DNA from: Microbispora corallina
GTDB lineage: Bacteria > Actinomycetota > Actinomycetes > Streptosporangiales > Streptosporangiaceae
Assembly: GCF_016863035.1 (NCBI RefSeq)
Contig: NZ_BOOC01000029.1
Location: forward strand, 1-64,000
Direction: 5' to 3'
DNA: 64,000 bases
Positions 49,113 to 58,114 of the stretch are shown here, piece by piece (positions within the stretch are counted from its first letter, which is position 1; every line of letters begins with the position of its first letter). Below the pieces are notes generated by a model. The model did no database searches, had not been told where the DNA came from, and saw only the letters and a program-made list of their open reading frames with translations. The translations under genes were made by a program, and so were the position numbers.

Positions 49113-49724
49113 TCAGAGCCAGCCCTGGAGCTGTGCCTTCTGCACGGCCTCGATGCGGTTGCGGGCGGCGGTCTTCTGGATGGCCGAGGACAGGTAGTTG
49201 CGCACCGTCCCCTCGGACAGGTGCAGCCGGTCGGCGATGTCGCTGATCGTGGAGCCGTCGACCGCGGCGCCCAGGACCTCCCGTTCGCGGGGGGACAGCG
49301 GGTTGGGCCCGGCGCTGAGCGCCGCGGCGGCGAGGCCGGGGTCGATGACCCGCTCCCCGCCCAGCACGCGCCGGATGGCCGCCGCCAGCTCGCGGGCCGG
49401 GCTGTCCTTGACGAGGAACGCCGCCGCCCCCGCCTCCATGGCCCTGCGCAGGTAGCCCGGCCGGCCGAAGGTGGTCAGGATCATGACCTGGCACTCCGGC
49501 ACCCGGCGCCGGATCTCCCCGGCCGCCGTGATGCCGTCCATGCCGGGCATCTCGATGTCGAGGAGCGCGATGTCCGGCCGCACGCGCTCGGCCACGGCCA
49601 GGGCCTCCGGCCCGGTCGCCGCCTCCCCCACCACCTCGATGTCGGGCTCCAGCCCGAGCAGGGAGGCGAGGGCCCCCCGCACCATGCCCTGGTCCTCGGC
49701 CAGCATCACCCTGATCACGCGCAC
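49113..49724 (-). CDS. NarL/DesR-type response regulator of an ABC-2 exporter operon
   Basis: A 203-residue response regulator. Receiver domain with phospho-acceptor Asp56 in IALLDIEMPG, TTFG and FLVKDS. LuxR helix-turn-helix LSPREREVLGAAVDGSTISD and LHLSEGTVRNYLSSAI. GTG 49724; GTG 49718 is also possible. It is the last gene of a four-gene minus-strand operon (ATPase, permease, kinase, regulator). It resembles the lanthipeptide-cluster regulator at 24830 in the DNA-binding region. Confidence 0.92.
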   Translation of the reverse strand: MRVIRVMLAEDQGMVRGALASLLGLEPDIEVVGEAATGPEALAVAERVRPDIALLDIEMPGMDGITAAGEIRRRVPECQVMILTTFGRPGYLRRAMEAGAAAFLVKDSPARELAAAIRRVLGGERVIDPGLAAAALSAGPNPLSPREREVLGAAVDGSTISDIADRLHLSEGTVRNYLSSAIQKTAARNRIEAVQKAQLQGWL

Positions 49725-49737
49725 AACCTACCGGTGC

Positions 49738-50898
49738 TCACACCGCCGCCGGACGTACGGGGAGCCGTTCGGCGGCCGCCCGGGGGACCACGACCCGCAG
49801 GCGGAACCCGGCGGACGTGGGGGCGGCCGTGACCGCGCCCCCGGCCGCGACCACCCGCTCCCCCAGCCCGGTGAGCCCGCTGCCCGGCGTGTACGGCCCG
49901 GCCCGCCCGTTGTCGGCCACCTCCAGCACCGCTCCGGCGTCGCCGTACGACAGGTCGATGTCGCACCGGGTGGCGTGGGAGTGCCGGACGACGTTGGTGA
50001 CCGCCTCCCGCACCGCCCAGCCGAACAGCCCGTCGAGGGGGTCGGGAAGCGGCGTGCCCGAGGTGCGGACGGTCAGCGCGACCCCGGCGGCGTCGAGGGT
50101 CCTGCGCGCCCCGTCGAGCTCCTCCGGCAGCGCGCACCTGCGGTAGCCCGTCACGGCCTCCCGCACCTCCTCGAGCGCCTTCCTGGCCACCGACTCGATG
50201 TCGGCCACCTCCTTGGCCGCCCGCGCCGAGCCCTGCTCGGCGAGCCGCCCGGCGAGCTCGCTCTTCAGGACGATCAGCGAGAGGCTGTGGCCGAGCAGGT
50301 CGTGCAGGTCGCGGGCGATCCGCAGGCGCTCCTCGGTGGCGGCGAGCCGGGCCACCTCCTCCTGGGCGTGACGGAGCCTGACGACGAGCATCCGCGTGTT
50401 CCGGACGCTGATGAACAGGACGCCGAGCGTGATCACCTGGAGCACCAGCAGCGCGATCACCCCGCCGTCCGCGCCCATGATGCTCCCTTCGACCACGACG
50501 ATCGCGATCATGCAGAGCACGGCGACCAGGGCGGGCCGGGGCGGCAGCGCCATGGAGTAGACGACGGTCAGGTAGATCGGCAGGGCCAGCCAGCCGTCCC
50601 CGAAGACCAGCGGGTACACGACGGCCATCGCCGTCGTGACGACGAGGAGGGGCAGCGTCCAGCGGCTCCAGTCGTCGGTGTCGCGGGGGCTGATCGCGGT
50701 CGCCACGTAGAAGACCACGAAGCTGGCGAGCCCGGCCACCTGCCAGGGGATCTGGCCGGACGGGACCTTCCCGCCGGTCATGTCGGCGATCGGGTAGAAC
50801 AGGTACACCAGCCCCAGCGACATGCCCATGAGGCGCCGGAGGCGGGACGGGCGGTCGTCCGCCCCGCCGAAGGTGAAGACGCTGCTCAGCCGGCTCAT
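49738..50898 (-). CDS. DesK-type sensor histidine kinase
   Basis: A 386-residue kinase with five to six N-terminal membrane helices (residues 28-165), a coiled dimerisation segment with phospho-acceptor His199 in ARDLHDLLGHSLSL, N box REAVTNVVRHS and G boxes VADNGRAG and GSGLTGLGERV. Membrane-embedded kinases of this class sense membrane state or cell-envelope drugs. It lies 13 bp upstream of its regulator and 31 bp downstream of the permease gene. ATG 50898. Confidence 0.92.
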   Translation of the reverse strand: MSRLSSVFTFGGADDRPSRLRRLMGMSLGLVYLFYPIADMTGGKVPSGQIPWQVAGLASFVVFYVATAISPRDTDDWSRWTLPLLVVTTAMAVVYPLVFGDGWLALPIYLTVVYSMALPPRPALVAVLCMIAIVVVEGSIMGADGGVIALLVLQVITLGVLFISVRNTRMLVVRLRHAQEEVARLAATEERLRIARDLHDLLGHSLSLIVLKSELAGRLAEQGSARAAKEVADIESVARKALEEVREAVTGYRRCALPEELDGARRTLDAAGVALTVRTSGTPLPDPLDGLFGWAVREAVTNVVRHSHATRCDIDLSYGDAGAVLEVADNGRAGPYTPGSGLTGLGERVVAAGGAVTAAPTSAGFRLRVVVPRAAAERLPVRPAAV

Positions 50899-50929
50899 CC
50901 CGCTCCCCTCTCCGTCCCGCGCCCCGACC

Positions 50930-51673
50930 CTAGGCCCGTACGGTGGCCCGGCGGTAGGCCACGACGGCGAGCGCGCCGAGGACGACGGCCCAGCCGAGGA
51001 TGCCGGCCACCGGCCCGGCCTCGGGCGCGTGGCCCGCGACGATCCGCCACCCTATGCTCGCGTAGTCGTACGACGGCAGGACCTGGGCCACCGACCGCAT
51101 GGTGGACGGCATGACCTCCAGTGGGACCCAGAGCCCGCCGAGCAGCGCCAGCCCGAACATGCTGATCATGGCGGCCGGCTGCGCCGTGTCGGGCGGCAGC
51201 ACCGACCCGATCGCCAGCCCGAGCGCGGCGAACGGGATGGTGCCGATCCACATGGCGAGCAGCAGCCCGGCCCACTCGCCGGCGGTGAGCGACACGTGCT
51301 GGGTCAGCACGGCGGCCAGCCCGACCAGCAGCAGCGACGGCAGCACGAGGAGCAGGGCCGCCACGAGCTTGGTGACGATGATCGCCCAGCTGGTCAGCGG
51401 GGTGATCTGGAGCTGCCGCAGCCAGCCGCTGTGCCGCTCCTGCGACCACGGGACGGCCGTGGACATCATGGAGGCCGCCAGCGCGCCGTACGCGCCCATG
51501 GAGACCATCAGGATGATGCTGCCGCGCACCCCGGTGGACTGGTCGACCTGGTTGCCCCAGAGGTTCGAGTACAGCAGGTAGAAGCCCAGGGGGAAGGCCA
51601 CCACGAAGATGATGTAGCGCTTGTTGCGCAGCATCCGCAACATCTCGACCTTGATGTAGCTCAGCATGGTCAT
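50930..51673 (-). CDS. ABC-2 type transporter permease
   Basis: A 247-residue membrane protein with six helices. It starts MLSYIKVEMLRMLRNKRY, has an amphipathic segment ERHSGWLRQLQITPLT and the usual IPFAALGLAIGSVL and PLEVMPSTMRSVAQVLPSYD motifs of drug- or peptide-exporting ABC-2 permeases. The start overlaps the ATPase stop by four bases (ATGA), so the two form one exporter. ATG 51673. Confidence 0.92.
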   Translation of the reverse strand: MTMLSYIKVEMLRMLRNKRYIIFVVAFPLGFYLLYSNLWGNQVDQSTGVRGSIILMVSMGAYGALAASMMSTAVPWSQERHSGWLRQLQITPLTSWAIIVTKLVAALLLVLPSLLLVGLAAVLTQHVSLTAGEWAGLLLAMWIGTIPFAALGLAIGSVLPPDTAQPAAMISMFGLALLGGLWVPLEVMPSTMRSVAQVLPSYDYASIGWRIVAGHAPEAGPVAGILGWAVVLGALAVVAYRRATVRA

Positions 51674-52554
51674 GCCTCCTGGGTCAGGGCGAGGAAGGCG
51701 TCCTCCAGATCGGCCCCGTGGATCTGGAGATCGCGGACGTCGAGGGTGGTCTTGCGGTACAGCGCGTCGAGCGTGGCGTCGGCGTCGGCGGTCCGCAGCG
51801 TGACCCGCCCGCCCTGGAGCTCCACACCGGTGATCCCGGGGAGCCCGTCGAGCCCGGAGACGGACTGGTCGCCCAGCCGGAAACTGACGGACTGGCCGGC
51901 CACGCTCGCCTTGATCTCGGCGGCCGTGCCGTCGGCGACGACCCGGCCGCGGGCCACGACGACCACGCGGTCGGAGTTCTCGTCCGCCTCCTCCAGGTAG
52001 TGGGTGGCGAACAGGATGGTGCGGCCCTGGGCCGCGTACGCGCGCATGTTGTCCCAGAAGGAGCGGCGCGACTCGACGTCCATGGCGGCCGTGGGCTCGT
52101 CGAGGAGCAGCAGCTTGGGGGCGCCGGCGACGGCCAGCGCGAAGCGCACCCGCTGGGTCTGGCCGCCGGACAGCTTGTCGGCCCGCCGCTTGGCGAGGTC
52201 GGTCAGGTCGGCCAGGCGGAGGATCTCCTCCAGCGGCAGCGGGTCGGGGTAGAGACGGCGGATGAACTCCACCGTCTCGGCGACGGTCAGCTCGGGGATC
52301 AGCGTGCCCTCCTGGAGCATGGCGCCGATCGACCCGTGCCTGACCGCCTCCGCGGGGGTCTCGCCGAAGACCCGGATGTCACCGCTGGTCGGCCGCAGGA
52401 GGCCGAGCAGCATGTTGATCGACGTGGACTTGCCGGCCCCGTTCGGCCCCAGCAGGGCGACCGTGCTCCCCGCCGGGACCTCCAGGGTCAGGCCGTCGAC
52501 CGCGAGCACGCTGCCGTAGCTCTTGGTGACGTCGGTGAAGGCGATGGCATTCAT
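51670..52554 (-). CDS. ABC transporter ATPase subunit
   Basis: A 294-residue ATPase of the DrrA/CcmA-like group. Walker A LLGPNGAGKST near residue 35, Q loop MLQEGTLIPELTV, signature KLSGGQTQRV, Walker B LLLLDEPTAAMD and H loop FATHYLEEADENSD. The C-terminal domain of 80 residues is typical of exporter ATPases. It is the first gene of the operon and probably exports drugs or a peptide in response to the kinase/regulator pair. A strong palindrome lies 56 bp upstream. ATG 52554. Confidence 0.93.
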   Translation of the reverse strand: MNAIAFTDVTKSYGSVLAVDGLTLEVPAGSTVALLGPNGAGKSTSINMLLGLLRPTSGDIRVFGETPAEAVRHGSIGAMLQEGTLIPELTVAETVEFIRRLYPDPLPLEEILRLADLTDLAKRRADKLSGGQTQRVRFALAVAGAPKLLLLDEPTAAMDVESRRSFWDNMRAYAAQGRTILFATHYLEEADENSDRVVVVARGRVVADGTAAEIKASVAGQSVSFRLGDQSVSGLDGLPGITGVELQGGRVTLRTADADATLDALYRKTTLDVRDLQIHGADLEDAFLALTQEA

Positions 52555-52609
52555 GTCGCCAACGGTAGGCCGCGCGGAGGGAGATCGATTAGTGGCCGAC
52601 CTCCGGCAT

Positions 52610-52633
52610 CGGCGATGACATTTGTCATCGCCG
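52610..52633. promoter_or_regulatory. 24-bp palindrome upstream of the ABC-2 exporter operon
   Basis: CGGCGATGACA (52610-52620), TT, TGTCATCGCCG (52623-52633) are perfect 11-bp inverted arms. The site lies 56 bp before the ATPase start codon and seven bases after the hisG stop. There is no T tract, so it is more likely the operator of the DesR-type regulator than a simple terminator. Confidence 0.7.
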
Positions 52634-52639
52634 CCCGGG

Positions 52640-53485
52640 CTACAGCCGGCAGGCGTAGATGGCGGTGACCAGGATGGCCTTCGCGCCGATCTCCCAGAGC
52701 TGGTCCATCACCTGCTGGTGGCCCTTGCGGGGCACCATGGCGCGCACGGCCACCCAGCCCTCGCGGTGCAGCGGGGAGACGGTCGGCCCCTCCATGCCCG
52801 GGGTGATCGCGATGGCCTCGTCGATGCGCTCGGCCCGGATGTCGTAGTCGATCATCACGAAGTCGCGGGCCACCAGGACGCCCTGGAGGCGGCGGATCAG
52901 CTGCTGGAAGCCGTTGGTCTCCGGCGACCCGGCCCGCTTGATCAGCACGGCCTCGGACCGGGCGATCGGGTCTCCGAAGACCTCCAGGCCGACGTTGCGC
53001 AGCGTGGTGCCGGTCTCGACGACGTCGGCCACGGCGTCGGCCACGCCGAGCCGGATCGCCGTCTCCACGGCCCCGTCCAGCTTGATGACCCGGGCGTCCA
53101 CGCCCTTGTCGGCCAGGTACTTGCCGAGCAGCCCGGCGTACGACGTGGCGATGCGCAGGCCGGCGAGGTCGGCGACGCCGGAGTAGGCGCCGGGCGCGGA
53201 GGCGAAGCGGAAGGTCGACTGGCCGAAGCCGAGCGGCACGACCTCCTCGGCCGGGGCGCCGGAGTCGAAGAGCATGTCGCGGCCGGTGATCCCGGCGTCG
53301 AGCGTGCCCTCGCCGACGTAGACGGCGATGTCGCGGGGCCGCAGGAAGAACAGCTCGCAGTCGTTGTCGGGGTCGACGACGACGAGCTCCTTGCTGTCCC
53401 TGCGCTGCCGGTATCCGGCCTCGCTGAGGATGGTCTGGGCGGCCTCGGTGAGCGCGCCCTTGTTGGGGACGGCGAGACGCAGCAT
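52640..53485 (-). CDS. hisG: ATP phosphoribosyltransferase (HisG, long form)
   Basis: A 281-residue enzyme of the first histidine step (ATP + PRPP to PR-ATP). Start LRLAVPNKGALTEAAQTILS, then CELFFLRPRDIAVYVGEGTL, DAGITGRDMLF and the PRPP loop DVVETGTTLRN near residue 155. The C-terminal extra domain (GMEGPTVSPLHREGWVAV to the end) is the ACT-like histidine-feedback domain of the long form. Follows hisE in the same direction. ATG 53485 with AAGGA upstream. Confidence 0.95.
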   Translation of the reverse strand: MLRLAVPNKGALTEAAQTILSEAGYRQRRDSKELVVVDPDNDCELFFLRPRDIAVYVGEGTLDAGITGRDMLFDSGAPAEEVVPLGFGQSTFRFASAPGAYSGVADLAGLRIATSYAGLLGKYLADKGVDARVIKLDGAVETAIRLGVADAVADVVETGTTLRNVGLEVFGDPIARSEAVLIKRAGSPETNGFQQLIRRLQGVLVARDFVMIDYDIRAERIDEAIAITPGMEGPTVSPLHREGWVAVRAMVPRKGHQQVMDQLWEIGAKAILVTAIYACRL

Positions 53486-53547
53486 GAGTGAAGGGTCCTT
53501 TTCACGGTTCGGGGTGGACGAGGTCGACGAGCAGCCGCGGGTCGCGG

Positions 53548-53811
53548 CTACAGATGCTTGTAGACCTGGTCCAGCCCGATGCCGCGGGCCAGCATGAGGA
53601 CCTGGACGTGGTAGAGGAGCTGCGAGATCTCCTCGGCGGCCCGGTCGGCCGACTCGTGCTCCGCCGCCATCCAGCTCTCGGCGGCCTCCTCCACGACCTT
53701 CTTGCCGATGGCGTGGACGCCCGCGTCCAGGGCGGCCACGGTGCCGGACCCCTCGGGCCGGGTGCGCGCCTTCTCCGCCAGCTCGGCGTACAGCTCGTCG
53801 AAGGTCTTCAT
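53548..53811 (-). CDS. hisE: Phosphoribosyl-ATP pyrophosphohydrolase (HisE)
   Basis: An 87-residue MazG-like NTP pyrophosphohydrolase acting on phosphoribosyl-ATP, second step of histidine synthesis. [39 protein letters not shown] (metal-binding EExxE) and [20 protein letters not shown] are the conserved parts. As in other actinobacteria it precedes hisG. The 62 bp to hisG contain no gene. Confidence 0.95.
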   Translation of the reverse strand: MKTFDELYAELAEKARTRPEGSGTVAALDAGVHAIGKKVVEEAAESWMAAEHESADRAAEEISQLLYHVQVLMLARGIGLDQVYKHL

Positions 53812-53927
53812 CGTCTCTCTCGAAGTCGTCGGGCATGCGTGTCCAGGGTATCCGCCGGACACGCCCACCCAGGTTAGCCGCGGGAGCGGGCCGCTCGCTC
53901 GCCCCGTCCACCCTCCGAGATCACCGG

Positions 53928-54893
53928 TCAGCCCAGGACCTTGCGGGCGACCGCCAGCACCTCCAGGGCCTGCTGGGAGTCGCCGCCCTCGTGCCCGTTG
54001 AACGGCCAGACCGAGATGTCCTTGGGGCCCGCGTAGTGGTTGTAGGCCGCGAAGACGGTCGAGGGCGGCGTGACGCCGTCCCGCAGGCCCACCGAGAACC
54101 GGGCCGGCGTGCGCGACCTGACCGCGAAGTTCAGCCCGTCGAAGTAGTCGAGCGTGGCGAACACCTGGTCCACCCGGGTGCGGTTGACCGCGAGGAACCG
54201 GCCGACCTCGGCGTACGGGTCCTCGTCGGTGATCTCCACGGCGTGCCGGATGTGGCACATGAACGGCACGTTGACGAAGGCGTACGCGAGGTCGGGCACG
54301 AGGGCGGAGGCGGCCAGCGCCATCGCCCCGCCCTGGCTGCCGCCCGCGACCGCGACCCGCCCGGGGTCGGTCGCCGGATGCGCCCGGGCCGCCTCGACCG
54401 CACGGACCACGTCCGTGTAGAGCCGCCGGTAGTAGTAGCCGTCCGGATCGAAGATCCCCTGGGTCATCTTGCCGGAGGTCTGCGGGCCGGTGCCCGGCGC
54501 CGGGTCGGGCGTGTCGCCCGACCGCCAGCCGCCGCCCTGGCCGCGCGTGTCCATGACGAACGCGGCGTAGCCGGCGGACGGCCACAGCAGCCAGTCGTGC
54601 GGCAGGCCGCGGCCGCCGCCGTACCCGATGAACTCCACGACGCACGGCAGCGGGCCGGGCAGCGCGGCGGGCTTGAGGTACCACCCCTTGATCGGGTCGC
54701 CGCCGAACCCGGCGAACGTCACGTCGTACACGTCGATCATCGCCAGGTCCGTGGCGTACGGCTCGAAGACGGCGCCGAGGTCGTGCTCGCGCGCCCCGGC
54801 GAGGGTGCGCTCCCAGAACGCGTCGAAGTCCGCCGGCTCCCGGCGCTCCGGCAGGTAGCCGCGCAACTGGTCGAGTGGCATGTCAACGAACAC
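53928..54893 (-). CDS. CE7-type acetylxylan esterase/cephalosporin-C deacetylase
   Basis: A 321-residue alpha/beta hydrolase. Conserved [17 protein letters not shown] at the start, DTRGQGGG near residue 118, nucleophile Ser in [13 protein letters not shown] near 188, and [16 protein letters not shown] and FNGHEGG near the C-terminus bearing Asp and His. CE7 enzymes deacetylate xylo-oligosaccharides and cephalosporin C in the cytoplasm. No signal peptide. GTG 54893 follows GGGGGAG. Confidence 0.92.
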   Translation of the reverse strand: MFVDMPLDQLRGYLPERREPADFDAFWERTLAGAREHDLGAVFEPYATDLAMIDVYDVTFAGFGGDPIKGWYLKPAALPGPLPCVVEFIGYGGGRGLPHDWLLWPSAGYAAFVMDTRGQGGGWRSGDTPDPAPGTGPQTSGKMTQGIFDPDGYYYRRLYTDVVRAVEAARAHPATDPGRVAVAGGSQGGAMALAASALVPDLAYAFVNVPFMCHIRHAVEITDEDPYAEVGRFLAVNRTRVDQVFATLDYFDGLNFAVRSRTPARFSVGLRDGVTPPSTVFAAYNHYAGPKDISVWPFNGHEGGDSQQALEVLAVARKVLG

Positions 54894-55137
54894 GAGGGCT
54901 CCCCGGGGGACGGGCGGACAGGACCGTGGTGAGGAGACGACGGTACACGCGCGTCATGAGAGAGCGGCACCCGCCCGACCCGGTCGGGGAGATCCGGCCG
55001 GTCCGGCACCGGCGCCGGCTCGTCTCCCCTATGGGGCCTGGAGAGGTGCGCCGGTCGCCGGGACCGTCGCGCGGAATCGCGGTTCCACGCGCTCCCCCGG
55101 GCCCGTCGAGAGCCGCGGACCACGCCGGGAACACAGC

Positions 55138-55170
55138 GATCCCCCGGGCTCGTGAGGAGCCCGGGGGATC
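55138..55170 (-). terminator. Terminator of the DEAD-box helicase gene
   Basis: GATCCCCCGGGCTC (55138-55151) and GAGCCCGGGGGATC (55157-55170) are perfect 14-bp arms with a five-base loop, 25 bp beyond the helicase stop. The rest of the 54894-55195 gap shows no gene. Confidence 0.85.
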
Positions 55171-55195
55171 GCCGGTGGTACGTGGTTGTCCGAGG

Positions 55196-56698
55196 TCAGC
55201 GGCCGCTCATGCGCCGGCCGCCCTGGCCGCGCCCGGCGCCCGACCGGCCGCCCGCGAACCCGCCCGAGCGGCCCTCGGTGCGGCCGCCTGTGCGGCCCTC
55301 GGCGCGGCCGCCGCCCCACCCGCCGGCGCGGGCCTCGCGCGGACGGTCGTCGCGCGGACGGTCGTCCCGATGCCGGTCGCCGCGGGGGCGGTCGCCCCGG
55401 GGCCGGTCGTCCCGGGCGTGCTCGCCGTGGCGCCGGCCGTCCCTCGGCCGCTCCCCGCGGGAGTGCAGCGGCTTACGGCTGTCCGGCTCCCAGACGGGCA
55501 CCGCCTGGCCGGTGGGCGTCCGCGCGCCCGCGATCTCCGCCAGCACCGTGTCCCCGGGGGCGACGCGGTGACGCTCCGGCGTGACCCCGGCCTTGCGGGT
55601 CAGCTGCTCCGTGGAGCGGCGCTCGCTCGGCAGGACGAGCGTCAGCACGGCGCCGCGCTCCCCGGCCCGGGCCGTGCGGCCGCCGCGGTGCAGGTAGCTC
55701 TTGTGGTCGGACGGCGGGTCGACGTGCAGCACCAGGCTGACGTCGTCCACGTGGATGCCGCGCGCCGCGACGTCCGTGCAGACGAGCACCGGGATCGTGC
55801 CGTCGCGGAACTCGCCGAGGATGCGGGTCCGCTGGTTCTGCCGCTTGCCGCCGTGCAGGCCGCCCGCCCGAACCCCGGACCGGGCGAGCTGCTTCACCAC
55901 CCGGTCGACGCCGTGCTGGGTGCGGACGAACAGGATCGTGCGTCCCTCGCGGTTGGCGATCTCCGCGGTCACCGCCACCTTGTCCTCGAACGCCACCTGG
56001 AGCAGGTGGTGCTCCATGGTCTCGACGCTGGACACGGCGGGGTCGAGCGAGTGGACGATCGGGTCGGCGAGGAACCGCTTGACGAGCCGGTCGACGTCGC
56101 CGTCCAGGGTGGCGGAGAACAGCAGCCGCTGGCCGTCCGCCGGGGTCCGCGCGAGCAGGGCCGTCACAACGGGCAGGAAGCCGAGGTCGCACATGTGGTC
56201 GGCCTCGTCGAGCACGGTCACCCGCACGTCGTCCAGGGAGCACTCGCCCTGCTCGATGAGGTCGGTCAGGCGGCCGGGCGTCGCCACGACGATCTCGACC
56301 CCGCGCCGCAGAGCCTCGATCTGGCGGCCCATCGACATGCCGCCCACGACGGTCTTGGTGCGCAGGGACAGGCCGCGGCCGAGCGGTTCGAGCGTGTCGG
56401 CCACCTGGAGCGCCAGCTCGCGGGTGGGGACGAGGATGAGGGCCAGCGGATGCCGCGGCCGCGCCTTCTCGCCGGCGACCCGCGCCATGGTGGGCAGGCC
56501 GAAGGCGAGGGTCTTGCCGGAGCCGGTCTGGCCGCGGCCGAGGACGTCGAGCCCGGCCAGGATGTCGGGGATGGCCGCCCGCTGGATCGGGAACGGCGCG
56601 GTGATGCCCCGCCGGGCCAGTCCGGCCACAAGCGGCGCGGGCAGCCCGAGCTGGGCGAACTCCTCGCGAGAGGTCTCGCCAGGGGTGAGCGTGGTCAC
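55196..56698 (-). CDS. DEAD-box RNA helicase
   Basis: A 500-residue ATP-dependent RNA helicase. Motifs: Q motif region GITAPFPIQRAAIP, Walker A GRGQTGSGKT, PTRELA, GG, TPGR, VLDEADHM (DEAD), SAT, then VCTDVAARGIHV and HRGGRTARAG. A long basic tail of Arg/Asp/Gly repeats (DRPRGDRPRGDRHRDDRPR, then GGRAEGRTGGRTEGRSGG) probably binds RNA. Start GTG 56698 (MTTLTPGETSREEF) is chosen; GTG 56737 lacks a ribosome site. Role in ribosome assembly or cold adaptation is typical of the family. Confidence 0.92.
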   Translation of the reverse strand: MTTLTPGETSREEFAQLGLPAPLVAGLARRGITAPFPIQRAAIPDILAGLDVLGRGQTGSGKTLAFGLPTMARVAGEKARPRHPLALILVPTRELALQVADTLEPLGRGLSLRTKTVVGGMSMGRQIEALRRGVEIVVATPGRLTDLIEQGECSLDDVRVTVLDEADHMCDLGFLPVVTALLARTPADGQRLLFSATLDGDVDRLVKRFLADPIVHSLDPAVSSVETMEHHLLQVAFEDKVAVTAEIANREGRTILFVRTQHGVDRVVKQLARSGVRAGGLHGGKRQNQRTRILGEFRDGTIPVLVCTDVAARGIHVDDVSLVLHVDPPSDHKSYLHRGGRTARAGERGAVLTLVLPSERRSTEQLTRKAGVTPERHRVAPGDTVLAEIAGARTPTGQAVPVWEPDSRKPLHSRGERPRDGRRHGEHARDDRPRGDRPRGDRHRDDRPRDDRPREARAGGWGGGRAEGRTGGRTEGRSGGFAGGRSGAGRGQGGRRMSGR

Positions 56699-57213
56699 GA
56701 AGTCGTGCCTTTCGTCGAAGATGACGTGCCGAAACACGTGGGCGCGTCACTTCTGCGAAAGGACGAGCCGTTACACGTACGGCCGAGCCGTACTCACCGG
56801 GACGCGGCGGAAGGGAGATCCGCGTCCGGTCGGTGCCCCGCACTCGCATGGTCGGCGGAACGGCACCGGTTCACTGCGCGACGCCGGGCGTCCCGCAGAA
56901 GTGGAGGCCGTCGATCCGATCGTGACGGCCATCCCACGGACACCTGCGACGCACGTCGCGCGTGGAGAGTCAAACGGCAACTATACGGCATCACCGTTCG
57001 TCCCAGAAATCACGGCGGAACGGCCGCCCGGCCGCACGAGGCGATCCGGCGCGGCGACCGCCGCGTCAAGCACCGGCGCAGGCCACCCGAAGCGTCGGCA
57101 CGCGCCGCGGAGCAGCCCGGCCGGCGCACAGAGCCGTACGGCCGGGCGGAACAGCCGTCCGGCGGGCCGAGCTCGTCGACACGCCGGTCGGAGGCCGGGG
57201 ACCCCGGGAGGGG
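56699..57213. other. Gap without recognised gene
   Basis: About 515 bp upstream of the helicase and downstream of the sufT gene. Open frames here are Arg/Pro-rich and look like chance frames. A GTACGGC/GCCGTAC hairpin lies at 56777-56793. The promoter and a long 5' leader of the helicase gene, as is common for DEAD-box genes, may be here. Confidence 0.5.
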
Positions 57214-57594
57214 TCAGACGTTGAACCCGAGCATGCGCAGCTGGTCGCGGCCCTCGTCGGTGATCTTGTCGGGTCCCCACGGCGGGAGCCACACCCAGTT
57301 GATCACCACGTTGGACACCAGGTCGGCCAGCGCCGAGTTGGCCTGGTCCTCGATGACGTCGGTCAGCGGGCACGCGGCGCTCGTCAGCGTCATGTCGATG
57401 GTCGCGATCGGGCGCTCGCCCTCCCCCGCCGGGTCGAGGTTGACGCCGTAGACCAGGCCGAGGTCGACGACGTTGATCCCGAGCTCCGGGTCGACGACGT
57501 CCTTCAGCGCCTCCAGCACGTCGTCGAGGGCGGTGTCCCCGTCGAACCCGGGGGTGGCTGCGGGCCCGGTGGGGGTCTGCGTCGGCTTGCTCAC
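57214..57594 (-). CDS. sufT: SufT/MIP18-family Fe-S assembly protein
   Basis: A 126-residue DUF59 protein. DVLEALKDVVDPELGINVVD, MTLTSAACPLTDVIEDQ (the invariant Cys) and WVWLPPWGPDKITDEGRDQL are the family hallmarks. It assists maturation of Fe-S proteins and is the last gene of the SUF operon, 79 bp after sufU. GTG 57594. Confidence 0.93.
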   Translation of the reverse strand: MSKPTQTPTGPAATPGFDGDTALDDVLEALKDVVDPELGINVVDLGLVYGVNLDPAGEGERPIATIDMTLTSAACPLTDVIEDQANSALADLVSNVVINWVWLPPWGPDKITDEGRDQLRMLGFNV

Positions 57595-57673
57595 GTCGTC
57601 CTCTTCTCCCGTCGCGGCCCGCCCGCCGTCGTGGCGGCGCCGCCTCCCTGTGCAACGCGGCCGGGGCGGCCGG

Positions 57674-58111
57674 TCATCCCTGACTCCTGATCACCGCGTC
57701 CTTGTAGGCCATCCAGGCCAGCAGCGCGCACTTGACGCGGGCGGGGAACTTCGCGACGCCGGCGAAGGCCACCGCGTCGCCCAGCACGTCCTCGTCCGGC
57801 TCCACCTGGCCCCTGCCCTGCATGAGCCGGGTGAACTCGTCCACCACCGACAGCGACTCGTCCACCGTCGACCCCGTGGCCAGCTCGTGCAGCACCGACG
57901 CCGCGGCCTGGCTGATCGAGCAGCCCTGCCCGTCGTAGGACACGTCGAGCACCTTGCCGCCGTCGGCGAGCTTCACCCGCATGGTGACCTCGTCGCCGCA
58001 GGTGGGGTTCACGTGGTGCACTTCCGCGTCGTACGGCTCACGCAGGCCCCGGCCCTGGGGATGCTTGTAGTGCTCCAGGATCAGCTCCTGGTACATGGAT
58101 TCAGCGATCAT
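57674..58111 (-). CDS. sufU: Fe-S cluster scaffold/sulfur relay protein SufU
   Basis: A 145-residue protein. MYQELILEHYKHPQGRGLRE, NPTCGDEVTM, DGQGCSISQAAASVL and ARVKCALLAW contain the three Cys and one Asp of the zinc site used to receive sulfur from SufS. It overlaps nothing but follows sufS by three bases. Confidence 0.95.
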   Translation of the reverse strand: MIAESMYQELILEHYKHPQGRGLREPYDAEVHHVNPTCGDEVTMRVKLADGGKVLDVSYDGQGCSISQAAASVLHELATGSTVDESLSVVDEFTRLMQGRGQVEPDEDVLGDAVAFAGVAKFPARVKCALLAWMAYKDAVIRSQG

Positions 58112-58114
58112 GGC

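Noticed and set aside
56771-56994. Small minus-strand frames upstream of the DEAD-box gene
   Set aside because: Arg/Pro/Ser-rich with no ribosome site; they resemble chance frames in a G+C-rich leader.
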